From assembly GCA_022496185.1 (NCBI GenBank), contig WTXG01000374.1, positions 1 through 29,086 of the forward strand: 29,086 nucleotides of DNA, written 5' to 3'. The notes under the pieces are model-generated. The model made no database searches and had not been told where the DNA came from. It worked only from the letters and a program-made list of their open reading frames with translations. Positions 17,054-26,579 of this stretch are shown piece by piece. The DNA comes from Multifurca ochricompacta. Taxonomy: Eukaryota > Basidiomycota > Agaricomycetes > Russulales > Russulaceae. The position numbers were made by a program, and so were the translations under genes. The number at the start of each line of letters is the position of its first letter. Within the stretch, counting starts at the first letter, position 1.

Positions 17054-18280
17054 ATGGACTCTGAACCAGAAGAGTACGTAGAAGAACATAGCGAAGAAGC
17101 ACTGGTATTAGCGTCGACTACAACCCCAGTTGCACCGGCAGTTGTCACATTCAGAGCCCCTGCTTTGACAACTCCTCAGATATCTACACAGTCCACCAGC
17201 ACCGTCACCACGTCAAAACAAAACATGTCCACCATCGCCGCCCAACTCCCAGACCCAGCCCCTCCACCTCCGCCACCCCCACCAGTCATGATGCCGCCAA
17301 ATATACCCCCACCCTCGGGACGACTGTCGGGAGTACTACCCCAGACCTTCACAGGGGACCGCTCCCAGAGCAAGAAATTTATGCTGGAGTTTACAACATT
17401 CAAAAACTTCAACCACGACGTCCCCCAGATCATTAACCCCTTCCAACGCGCCAACCTTTTCCTATCTCTGATACGAGGGGACGTGGTAGATGACTGGACA
17501 ATGGAGCAGCTGGAGTGGCTGAATGAACAAGTCGAAAGTGGTCGTTGCACCACTAGTGAAGTTCTTTGGGAAACCATCGCCCAGAGATTCAAGGATGCAT
17601 TTACGGACGGACAGGCCAAGCAGAAGGCTGCCCGAGAACTAAAATCCCTTAAAATGGAAAAAGGAGAATTGGACGCCTATGTGGCTAAGTTCAGGAATCT
17701 AGCCAACAGGGCTGGGTACGACACAGATGAAGAGGCAACATTAGACCTCTTCTTGCAAGGGTTGCCTAACCCACTGGTCAAAAACATCATCCAGTTCCAC
17801 CACCCCCAGGACTGGGATGCGTGGGTTGATGCTGCTCGACGACAGCAGCAAGATTATCTCGACTTCCAGACACACTTTGGAGTCGATACCAAGAAGGGGA
17901 AAACTCGAGACCAGTGGAAGGCTGCCTTCGGGGTCAAGCCCACCCATGCTCCCCAGAGGGATCCGAATGCAATGGATACCTCAGCTGACAGAACTAGGGC
18001 ACGGGTTGCACTAACGGAGGACGAAAGGCAGACATTAATGAAGGAAGGGAGGTGCTTTCGCTGCAAAGCACTGGGCCATATGTCAAGGGAGTGCCCAAAG
18101 AAAGGGGCACGAGTGGCGGAAGCTACGGTCACGCCTATCCGCAACAACCCACCCACCGTCGAGAAGAAAACGCCAACGAAAGAAGAAAAGGCGCAAGAAA
18201 TATGGGCAAACATGATGAAAGAGAGCAAGGAAGTATGGGCTATTTTGGTAGAAAAGGTTTTTGCCAAAAAGGATTTTTAA
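17054..18280 (+). CDS. gag: Element D gag polyprotein
   Basis: An intact 408-codon frame forms the particle shell and binds the genomic RNA. After an acidic start (MDSEPEEYVEEHSEE) comes a Thr/Pro-rich region with a proline run near residues 73-85. The capsid domain spans about residues 95-275 (PQTFTGDRSQSKKFMLEF, LFLSLIRGDVVDDWTMEQLEW, YVAKFRNLANRAGY, FLQGLPNPLV). A CCHC zinc knuckle uses C334, C337, H342 and C347. The basic C-terminal end reads EKVFAKKDF-stop. The ATG at 17054 is the first in this frame, but the matching codon in E is ACG, so the natural start may lie further upstream. The stop follows the GGATTTT frameshift candidate directly. Confidence 0.9.
   Translation: MDSEPEEYVEEHSEEALVLASTTTPVAPAVVTFRAPALTTPQISTQSTSTVTTSKQNMSTIAAQLPDPAPPPPPPPPVMMPPNIPPPSGRLSGVLPQTFTGDRSQSKKFMLEFTTFKNFNHDVPQIINPFQRANLFLSLIRGDVVDDWTMEQLEWLNEQVESGRCTTSEVLWETIAQRFKDAFTDGQAKQKAARELKSLKMEKGELDAYVAKFRNLANRAGYDTDEEATLDLFLQGLPNPLVKNIIQFHHPQDWDAWVDAARRQQQDYLDFQTHFGVDTKKGKTRDQWKAAFGVKPTHAPQRDPNAMDTSADRTRARVALTEDERQTLMKEGRCFRCKALGHMSRECPKKGARVAEATVTPIRNNPPTVEKKTPTKEEKAQEIWANMMKESKEVWAILVEKVFAKKDF
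18271..18280 (+). promoter_or_regulatory. Candidate -1 frameshift site and gag stop of element D
   Basis: G GAT TTT TAA: GGATTTT at 18271-18277 in the gag phase, immediately followed by TAA. The protease frame is -1 to gag and already open upstream, so a slip here would make gag-pol. The phase and sequence match those in B and E. Confidence 0.65.
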
Positions 18281-19151
18281 TTGGCTCTACCCCGTCAGCC
18301 TGGGCACGAGCACTACATGTAACCTCTGTGTATACTAGTCGCTTCAAGTCATTGAAAATACCAGTGCATTTCAAGACTACACAGAGGATGGCCGACCGTG
18401 ACATCCTGATTGACTCAGGAGCCACTGATAACTTCATCAGCCCACGAATGGCGAGGACCATGGGCTTGGGGATGCTGGAACTCCCCCAGGAAAAGAACAT
18501 CTGGAATATAGACAGAACGGCCAATAAAGCCGGAAAAATTACCCATTACACCGACCTTAACGTCCAAGTAGGGGAAAGGACAAAGGCAATTCGCTTCCTT
18601 GTCACCAATTTGGGAGACGAAGATCTAATCCTGGGATACCCATGGTTGGCTGTGTTCGAGCCAAAGATCAATTGGAGCGATGCGACCATGGACAAGGACT
18701 ACTACCCAGTTCTCATCACGTCATTAGGGTACGACTATGCTGTCTGACACGCAAAGGTACTGGAGACAGAGGGAGAGGATGCGGGACGCTGCTATGTTAC
18801 AAAAGCATCAGAACTGGCCCAAAAGGCAGCAGAAGGGCATACAGAAAAAACCTTTGAGGAGGTAGTACCGGAGGTTTATCACCAACATTGGAAAGTGTTC
18901 TCAGAAGAGGAGTCACAACGCTTCCCGCCAGTGCGACCTTGGGATCACGCCATTGAATTCACGCCTGACACCCCGTCTGCCATCGACTGCAAATCTACCC
19001 ATTGTCCAGAAAGAGCAGGAAGCACTCACAGCGTTTCTCGAAGAACACCTTGCGAAGGATACATTCGCCTGTCAAAGTCACCATACGCATCACCTTTCTT
19101 CTTCATCAAAAAGAAAGATGGGAAACTTCGACCTGTTCAAGACTACCGACG
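18281..19151 (+). pseudogene. pol: Element D pol, protease and start of RT, cut by element E
   Basis: The frame (-1 to gag) encodes protease: WARALHVTSVYTSRFKSLKI, then LIDSGATDNFI with the catalytic DSGA at 18412-18423, WNIDRTANKAGKITHYTDL and EDLILGYPWLAVF. TGA at 18745-18747 follows DYAV, where E has arginine (AGA). After this the same frame gives the linker ([32 protein letters not shown]). Between about 18990 and 19060 three one-base losses scramble and then restore the frame, after which RT starts ([25 protein letters not shown]). E inserts after the first two bases of the next codon. The clustered losses leave this copy unable to make pol. Confidence 0.88.
19147..19151 (+). repeat. Target-site duplication of element E, left copy (cgacg)
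   Basis: cgacg precedes the LTR's tgttacgtcc and recurs at 26575-26579. Joining across it restores the RT frame of D (QDYRR, then INAHTIKNAYPLP). Confidence 0.93.
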
Positions 19152-19726
19152 TGTTACGTCCGGTGTGAGACGTTCCGCACGACTTGTGCAACAGCTTTGT
19201 ACGTGTTATTCAGATAAGAGATCAATAAGACCTCTTGGAGTTCGAATGGATGAGTCAGAGTCAAAGGGGCTGTTCCCTAGTGACAATGTTAAGCGGAAAG
19301 TGCCAAAAGCACCGAGACGATCAAGTCAAAGGTTTCAAGGGGAAGTCCTGAAGACAAACACCGATGTATTCAATAAGTCGAGTCTGAGGTCTACAGGGTA
19401 GCTACAGCGGACTTATATACGTAATGCAGTGGGCGTCTACGAGATAAGGGAACGGAGTCAAGTGGGCCCGAATATACGAAAGCGGAAGGCGTAAAGCCTA
19501 GCTTCTGATAGGGTATTAAGTAAGTGTCCGGTCGTATAATAAGAAGATAAGCGATAACGAAGATAACAGTAGGTATACATGAGCAAACAAGAAGGTCACG
19601 GGGATGGACGAAGAGCATGTGACGGATCCCACGATGGAGACGTGATCTGATAGTGAAGTGTGGGCGGTAGAGAGGGATCATCGTTGGGTAAGAAAAAGAA
19701 CAGAGGCAAAGATGGGGTTCGTAACA
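19152..19726 (-). repeat. 3' LTR of element E (575 bp)
   Basis: On the minus strand it runs TGTTACGAACCCC...CACCGGACGTAACA. It differs from 26001-26574 by five substitutions, all transitions, and one extra T. The polypurine tract at 19727-19740 marks it as the 3' copy. Confidence 0.95.
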
Positions 19727-19740
19727 TCACCCCCTCTTCT
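19727..19740 (-). other. Polypurine tract of element E
   Basis: The minus strand reads AGAAGAGGGGGTGA directly before the LTR. It is identical to that of element A. Confidence 0.87.
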
Positions 19741-19757
19741 GGTTCTAGCAGACCCGG

Positions 19758-20948
19758 CTAGAAACGACTCGTACCGTCATCATCCTGTACCAACTCCAGA
19801 TAATCATCAGCTACATTACAATCGTCCATCGTGTAGTTCTCTTTGTCCGCGTCTTGGGGGCACTGGTGAGTGCAGAGAAACCCGTAAGGGCCACGTTGCC
19901 CACATAGACGGCATAAGTCATGAACGGGGCAATCCAACTCCCGATGTCCTGAGTTGTGACGCAGGCATTTGCCGCACCATCCGGACGGGTTGGTGATCGT
20001 CGGCGCAACTCCCACTCGACGGAAGATACAGAACCTACTCCAATGCAGGTTGCTGCGACAGTGCCGGCACCACTTGCGATTGAGGGGGCAGTTCCAGCTA
20101 ATGTGGTACTTACTATCGCATCTCCAGCATGTCTCCCCCGAGGATTCTCATGCATGCGCGGCATTTCAAATCGGTTCGGCAGTAGCACCGGGGCAGCCCC
20201 TAGTGACCGCAGTGGGAGAGGTCGGGCATAGGTGTCGGCGTACCTCTCAGCAATCGTTTGGTATGCGTCCCCCTTCTCCAACCTCTTTCGGATCTCCACT
20301 AGCTCCTGCTCGATTTGGAACATTCCGTTGGTCAACCGGGCCATCATCTTGGCATGTTCTTGTACTGTCGGTTGAGTGTGTTGCGCAGGGTTAGGTTCTT
20401 CCGCAGCCTCATTACCTCGGCTTTAGGTGCGGAAGTGCATGTCACTCAATACCTCGTCGATGGCAAAAGCCCGGGAATCTTCGGCAGCTAAGTGCCCCAG
20501 CTGCTCGTCGGTCATTGTATGATGCAAACGACCCGTATACCTTTCTCCAGATAAACCGGAGCTCCGTAAACCGGACCGTCCTTCTTCATGCATCCGGCGA
20601 CATCCATCCCTCCATTGGTATAGAAAATGTACTTGGCGATTGCAACTGTCCCATCGCCCAAGGTGATCTCCAGTGGGTAGTACGTGGAGGAGTTGGGGTT
20701 GTTGACGAAGAAGGGAATTCAGGGACTTCGTCGTCTGACTCCATACCCACCAGGTCATTTGGGTGTGGCTCTTCGCTGTGTTTAAATCGTCATTAGGGTT
20801 GGGGGACTGATTTTTGACTCGAGCTTCGGCGGCGTCATAGTCGATGGGGGAAGAGGGGCGAGTGAGGGATGAGCCGAAGGGAAGTTCTCAACGACTACGG
20901 GGTGGCAGTGAAAGCGTCGACGGCGGCGTTGGCAGCGATGAAAGACAT
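19758..20948 (-). pseudogene. Element E third ORF (ORF3) downstream of pol
   Basis: The region from ATG 20948 (MSFIAANAAVDAFTA) to TAG 19760-19758 spans about 397 codons in shifting frames. Blocks in order: an acidic segment (ESDDEVPEF), YTNGGMDVAGCMKKDG near 20600, a charged helix (DEQLGHLAAEDSRAFAIDEV), a likely coiled coil (FQIEQELVEIRKRLEKGDAY, near 20310), and a C-terminal cysteine/histidine cluster at 19976-19860. The cluster reads WCGKCLRHNSGHRELDC and then CRLCGQRGPYGFLC with HQC after it, which is two possible zinc sites. An acidic tail ends DDDGTSRF. Element A has the same ORF and B has a counterpart at the same position. I know no named family. RNA or DNA binding is an inference. 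Confidence 0.75.
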
Positions 20949-21021
20949 ATAGACTGTGTGGTGGTAGAACGTTGCTGTGGGAGCATGTACTGGGGAATTA
21001 ACAGGGTCTGGGGCATTTCTT

Positions 21022-24000
21022 TTAAGCATTCTTAGGCGCTTCTGGGTGTCGGGTGTGGAACTCTGAGATAAGGTCCGGGGCAAAGATATCTCCGGCTGGT
21101 TCCCACGAACTGTCAGAGTCTGGGAATCCCTTCCACTTGATTAGGTAGTACAGCCTGCGCCCTCGGCCTTGTCGTTTAGAGTCTAGAACATGTTCTACCT
21201 CCCATTCTTCTTCGCCATCGATAAGGTCAGGCGGAGGTCTTGGGAAGTTCTCTCCATGAATGGAGGTTTCCTTGTAAGGGGTCAAAGCTTGGCATGGAAG
21301 ACAGGGTGGATCTTCCATTTCAGTGGCAATTTCAATTCATATGATACGTCTGACAGCTTCCTTGTGATCTGGAAGGGTCCGTGACGTCGGGGCGCTAGTT
21401 TGGCCGAGGGGTGTGACGTGTGAATGTTCCTGCCTCGAGCCATACCCAGTCATTGGTTCGATAAGGTGTGAACGTGCTTGGCTGTGCTGTCAGGAGCTGT
21501 TGCGCCTTTACCAGATTCTCATTGGCCGATTGTCGCAGTTCTTCCCATTGGCTTATCCGTTCGGTTGCCGACGGGACGTTGGTGGGCTTATCTGTCCATG
21601 TGGTGCGTGGAGTCCAACCCATGATAAGGGAGAAAGGGGTAGCTTTTGTCGTGCCATTGGGCCACGAGTTGTGGGCAAACTCCGCGGTCGATAGCCATTC
21701 TGCCCAGTCATCTTGCCTACTGTTGCACCAGAATCGGAGGTACTGTTCTAGCCATTGGTTGTCCGTTCGGACTGTCCGTCCGTTTGGGGATGGTATGCTG
21801 TAGAGATATTCTGCGTAATATCCAACGTTCTGCATAGGGCCTTTGCAAATGCCGATGTGAAACGGGTGTCCCTATCAGAGATGATCTTCTGGGGAGCCGT
21901 AGTGACGGTATACGTGGTCCAGGTATAGTTTTGCCACTCCTTCGGCTGTGATGGTTTCGTTACAGGGGATAAAGAGGGCCGCTTTGGAGCAGTCATGATC
22001 TGTGATGGTGAGGATAGTGTCGAAGCCTTGTGATTTGGGCAACTTGACAATGAAGTCCATGCGATGGTCTGGAACGGAGTCGATGTAGTGGGAGTGATGG
22101 GGTACATTGGTGGGACTTTCGGGTGCGTGTTCACCTTATTTGCTTGACATGACGCACATCCTTGTACGTAGCTTTCAATGTCCTTTTTCATATTGGGCCA
22201 CCAATAGTCTCTTTTAGTCAAGGCGTAGGTGTTGGCGATGCCCGGATGGCCAGCAGAGGGAAGGTCGTGATGAAAATGGATCACCCCCCTCTTAATGTTG
22301 TCGCCACCGGTGACAACGAGTCGATCCCCGTCTTTCCACCAAAGACCTTGATTTTCTTCAATTGTGAGCATCGGCCCATGAAAGGCACAGGTCTTGATTC
22401 ATATTTTGGGAGACTTGTGCCCAAAGGTCCATGTCGTGGAGACTGACCACGGCCGTTTTGCAAAGACTTCTTCCGGGAGGACAGTGATGTCATTATTGTC
22501 GTCCTCTCCTGTATGCATGTCTGTCTACGTGACAGTGCATCTGCTCTAGCATTCTGGCTCCTGCGATGTGTTTCAGCGTGAAGTTATATTCTTCCAACTC
22601 CAAGACCTCTCGCGCCACGCGTCGACTGATTTTGTGGGGTTCCTTCCAATATAATAGATTGGAATGGTCAGTGTAGATGATGGTCTTATGCGGGGTCCCT
22701 GCCAGGTAGGGTCGCCAATGTCGCAATGCCTTGACTATGGCTAAGAGCTCCCTGTCCCAGATATCATAGTTCCTTTCGGCTGGGGAGAAGGTTTCAGAGT
22801 AGTATGCCACTGGGTGAAGTATTTGTGCGGCGTCCTTTGGTATAATACGCTCCGTTCGCGAAGTGAGAGGCATCCACCTCTAGTTCGAAGGGGTGACTCA
22901 GATCCGGCTGAATGAGTACTGGTTCTGACCCGACAAGGTCCCTAATTCGTTCGAATGCCTGCTGTTGTGCCGCACCCCAATGCCATGGTACGTCCTTTTT
23001 CAGTAGGTCGTTCAATGGTCGCGCTATGCCTGAAAATCCCTTGACGAATCGTCGGTAAAGTTACAGAATCCGATGAACGACCGGACATCCTTGACACAGG
23101 TCGGCACCGGCCACTCTCGGATTCCTTGCACTTTAATGGGTCCATACGCACTCGTCCTCCTTCTAAGATGACTCCTAGGTACTCCACACTCCGTTGCTCA
23201 AAGGAGCATTTGGCGGGTTTGAGATACAGGTCATGTTCTTGTAGTATATCCAGTACCTGGTGCACTCGGTCTCGATGGTGGTCTAGATTGTCTGAGGTAG
23301 CAACCAGGATGTCGTCCATGTAGACCACTACTTCTCCTGTGAGAATGAGGTCGCGGAAAATGTGATTCATCATGGATTGGAACGTTGCCGGCGAATTTGT
23401 GAGACCAAAGAACATGACGTTGGGTTCGAACAACCCTTGGTTTGTCTTAAACGCTGCTTGCACTGATCACCTTCCTTGATTCTAACATTGTTGTAACCCC
23501 ACCGCACGTCCATCTTTGAAAGAGAGCTTTATCCCTCATAGTGTCAATGAGTTCGGAGATGAGCGGCAGGGGGTAGGCGTTTTTCACGGTGTATGCATTG
23601 ATTCGTCGATAGTCCTGGACTGGCCGCAGCTTGCCATCCTTCTTTTTAATGAAGAAGAAGGGCGAGGCGTACTGCGACTTGGATGGGCGAATGTAACCTT
23701 TTGCCAAATGTTCCTCGAGGAATTCCGTTAGTGCTACCTGCTCTGCCTGGGACAGTGGATAGATTTTACAATCTATGGCGGTCGGTGCATCCGGGAGTAA
23801 GTCTATGGCATGGTCCCATGGTCTGGAGGGCGGAAAACGCTGGGACTCTTCCTCGGAAAATACCTTCCAATGTCGATGGTAGGTACTGGTACTACGTCGC
23901 TGTATGTTTTTTCTGTCTGTCCTTGTACTGCTTTCTGAGCCAATTCTGATGCTTTGGTGACATAACAGTAACCTGGGTCTTCTCTTTCCGCCCTGTGGCC

Positions 24001-24485
24001 TTTATTACTGGATGTCTGACTGTATAATCATAACCCATCGATGTAATGATGGTGGGATACGATTCTTTATCCATCGTTGCATCAGCCCAATTGATCTTGG
24101 GTTGGAAGGCGGCGAGCCACGGGTATCCCAGAATAAGGTCTTCATCTCCCAGATCCGTAATGAGGAAACGAATGTTCTTTGTAGCCTCTCCAACTTGGAC
24201 CCTCAGATCCGTATAGTGCGTGATTTTTCCGGCACGGTTGGCTGTTCCATCAATATTCCAAATGTTCTTTTCTTGGGGGAGTGTCAACCTTCCCAGGCCC
24301 ATTGTTTTGAGCAGTCGTGGGTGAATAAAGTTGTCTGTGGCTCCGGAGTCCACTAGAATGTCTCGATCGGCCGTCCTCTGTGTAGTTTCAAAATGGACTG
24401 GTATTTTCAACGACTTGAATCGACTAGTATACACAGAGGTAACATGGAGTGCTCTCGCCCAGGCCGATGGGTTTGAGCCTAACAA
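21022..24485 (-). pseudogene. pol: Element E pol: protease, RT, RNase H, integrase, chromodomain
   Basis: Protease (24485-23892) has LVDSGATDNFI and EDLILGYPWLAAF. RT follows with [29 protein letters not shown] and YMDD (codons 23322-23311). RNase H has LEVDASHFANG, WDRELLAIVKAL and YTDHSNLLYW. Integrase has HFHHD...CASCQ, FIVKLP, SDRDTRF and HPQTDGQSE. The chromodomain ([19 protein letters not shown]) ends at 21022. The frame changes repeatedly, at about 23950, 23890, 23510, 23460, 23090, 22860, 22560, 22070, 21890 and 21780 among others, mostly by single bases, while residues on both sides stay highly similar to D. Motifs survive, but no full-length enzyme can be translated. Confidence 0.9.
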
Positions 24486-25981
24486 AAATCCTTCTTTGCA
24501 AACGCCTTCTCTACCAAGATGGCGCGCACTTCCTCACTTTCCTTCATCATATTGGCCCATATATCCTGGGCCTTTTCCTCTTTAGACCGCTTATCCACAG
24601 GGTGGGTTGTTCTGCGCGGGACGTTCTGGTACCACGGTAGTGGCGGCGACTCGTACTCCCTTCTTGGGACAGTCTCGAGACATATGCCCCAATGCTCGCA
24701 ACGGAAGCAGCGTCCTTCTTTCATGAGGGTCTGTCGCTCGTCTTCCGTGAGTGCTACTCGAGCTCGGGCCCGATCTGCAGAGGTATCCATAGCGTTTGGG
24801 TCCGCTGGGTGTGTTGGGTAGGTTTACTCCAAAGGCAGTCTTCCACTGATCTCTGGTTTTTCCTTTCTTGGTGTCGACCCCAAACCGTGTCTGGAAGTCC
24901 AAGTAGTCTTGTTGCTGTCGTCGGCAGCATCAACCCAGGTGTCCCAATCATGGGGATGATGGAACTGTATGATGTTTTTGACTAAGGGATTGGGCAGTCC
25001 CTGGGAGAAGAGGTCCAACGTGGCCTCTTCGTCTGTATCATAGCCGGCTCTGTTGGCTAGACTTCTGAACTTGGCTACGTATGCGTCAAGTTCCCCCTTC
25101 TCCATCCTGAGGGACTTTAGTTCTCGGGCGGCTTTCTGTTTGGCCTGCCCATCCGTGAAGGCATCCTTGAATCTCTCAGCTATGGTCTCCCAAAGACCCT
25201 CGCTCGTGGTTCGTCGTCCGCTTTCCACCTGTTCGTTCAACCACTCCAATTGTTCCATCGTCCAGTCATCCACCGCATCCCCTCGGATCAGGGAAAGAAA
25301 CAGATTGGCCCTTTGGAATGGATTACAATCTGTGGCACGTCATGGTTGAAGTTCTTGAATGTTGTGAACTCCAGCATGAATTTCTTGCTCTGCGAGCGAT
25401 CCCCAGCGAACGTCTGGGGTAACACTCCAGACAGACGTCCAGAGGGGGGGGGAATGTTTGGTGGTGGTGCCAAAGGAGCTGGCGGGGCAGGGTCGGGAAG
25501 TTGGGCGGCGATTGTTGACATGTTTTGATAGAATGGGGTTACTGTATTGGTGGACTGTATGGATATCTGTGGAGTTGCCAAAGCAGGGGCTCTGATCGTG
25601 ACAACTTCGGGTGCAACCGGAACGTAGTCTCTGCTAATGCCGGTGCTTCTTCACTGGGTTCTTCTACGTACTCCTCTGGCTCGGAGTCCGTAACAATGGC
25701 CGGAGGGTTTTCTCTCCACGGGCCTAATCCGAATTCAGGTGGGGCGGGCCTTGTAGTGACCCAAGAGTTTCGACTGTCCGAGTATCGGATACAATACCAA
25801 ACTCTTTTCTCGTCGTCGTATTCTACCGGTTGGTATCTTCCGTCGTGATAGACGTAGTATCCAAACTCGGTTTCAAAATCTTTCCAGGCGGCAGAGCCAA
25901 GTACTTGTGTGAAAGATTATTCTCGTCTCTGCGTTCGATGAGTTCTTCTCGGAAGAGGGTCTGACTGCGGCTGGAAGCCAC
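24479..25981 (-). pseudogene. gag: Element E gag, frameshifted
   Basis: It is collinear with the gag of D. The N-terminal extension begins near GTG 25981 and has no AUG; the codon matching D's ATG 17054 is ACG. The Pro-rich region (QLPDPAPPAPLAPPPNIPPP), capsid domain (DDWTMEQLEWLNEQVESGRR, YVAKFRSLANRAGYDTDEE) and tail (EKAFAKKDFC-stop) are clear. One-base frameshifts lie near 25920, 25325, 24910, 24820 and 24700 and again near 24600. Those around 24700 split the zinc knuckle, with CFRC in one frame and GHMSRDC in another. It cannot give a complete gag as read. Confidence 0.87.
24485..24491 (-). promoter_or_regulatory. Candidate -1 frameshift site of element E (GGATTTT)
   Basis: The minus strand reads G GAT TTT TGT TAG in the gag phase. 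Protease opens in the -1 frame at this point (TTG TTA GGC TCA). Confidence 0.65.
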
Positions 25982-25987
25982 GTTGAG

Positions 25988-25998
25988 AGACTCGACTT
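25988..25998 (-). other. Self-priming site of element E
   Basis: The minus strand reads AAGTCGAGTCT, two bases after the LTR. It pairs perfectly with AGACTCGACTT at 26233-26223. D has A where this site has G, and the LTR partner base changes with it. Confidence 0.82.
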
Positions 25999-26000
25999 GA

Positions 26001-26574
26001 TGTTACGTCCGGTGTGAGACGTTCCGCACGACTTGTGCGACAGCTTGTACGTGTTATTCAGATAAGAGATCAATAAGACCTCTTGGAGTTCGAATGGATG
26101 AGTCAAAGTCAAAGGGGCTGTTCCCTAGTGACAATGTTGAGCGGAAAGTGCCAAAAGCACTGAGACGATCAAGTCAAAGGTTTCAAGGGGAAGTCCTGAA
26201 GACAAACACCGATGTATTCAATAAGTCGAGTCTGAGGTCTACAGGGTAGCTACAGCGGACTTATATACGTAATGCAGTGGGCGTCTACGAGATAAGGGAA
26301 CGGAGTCAAGTGGGCCCGAATATACGAAAGCGGAAGGCGTAAAGCCTAGCTTCTGATAGGGTATTAAGTAAGTGTCCGGTCGTATAATAAGAAGATAAGC
26401 GATAACGAAGATAACAGTAGGTATACATGAGCAAACAAGAAGGTCACGGGGATGGACGAAGAGCATGTGACGGATCCCACGATGGAGACGTGATCTGATA
26501 GTGAAGTGTGGGCGGTAGAGAGGGATCGTCGTTGGGTAAGAAAAAGAACAGAGGCAAAGATGGGGTTCGTAACA
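26001..26574 (-). repeat. 5' LTR of element E (574 bp)
   Basis: It is the right-hand copy, followed on the minus strand by the primer site. Its right edge GTAACA abuts the cgacg target duplication. Confidence 0.95.
26223..26267 (-). promoter_or_regulatory. LTR promoter of element E: TATA box and predicted start
   Basis: On the minus strand TATATAAG (from 26267) lies 34 bases before AGACTCGACTT (26233-26223), which is complementary to the primer site at 25998-25988. Confidence 0.72.
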
Positions 26575-26579
26575 CGACG
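26575..26579 (+). repeat. Target-site duplication of element E, right copy (cgacg)
   Basis: It matches 19147-19151 and is followed by gataaatgcc, the continuation of the RT of element D. Confidence 0.93.

Larger units (their letters stand above)
19152..26574 (-). mobile_element. Element E: complete Ty3/gypsy chromovirus inserted in D
   Basis: The 7.4-kb element has two LTRs of 575 and 574 bp that differ at five transitions and one indel (about 1 %), a self-priming site, gag, pol, chromodomain, third ORF, polypurine tract and a 5-bp target duplication. It is the youngest dated insertion here and belongs to the same family as its host D. Even so, gag, pol and ORF3 carry many one-base frameshifts, so it looks non-autonomous unless these are sequence errors. 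Confidence 0.95.
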
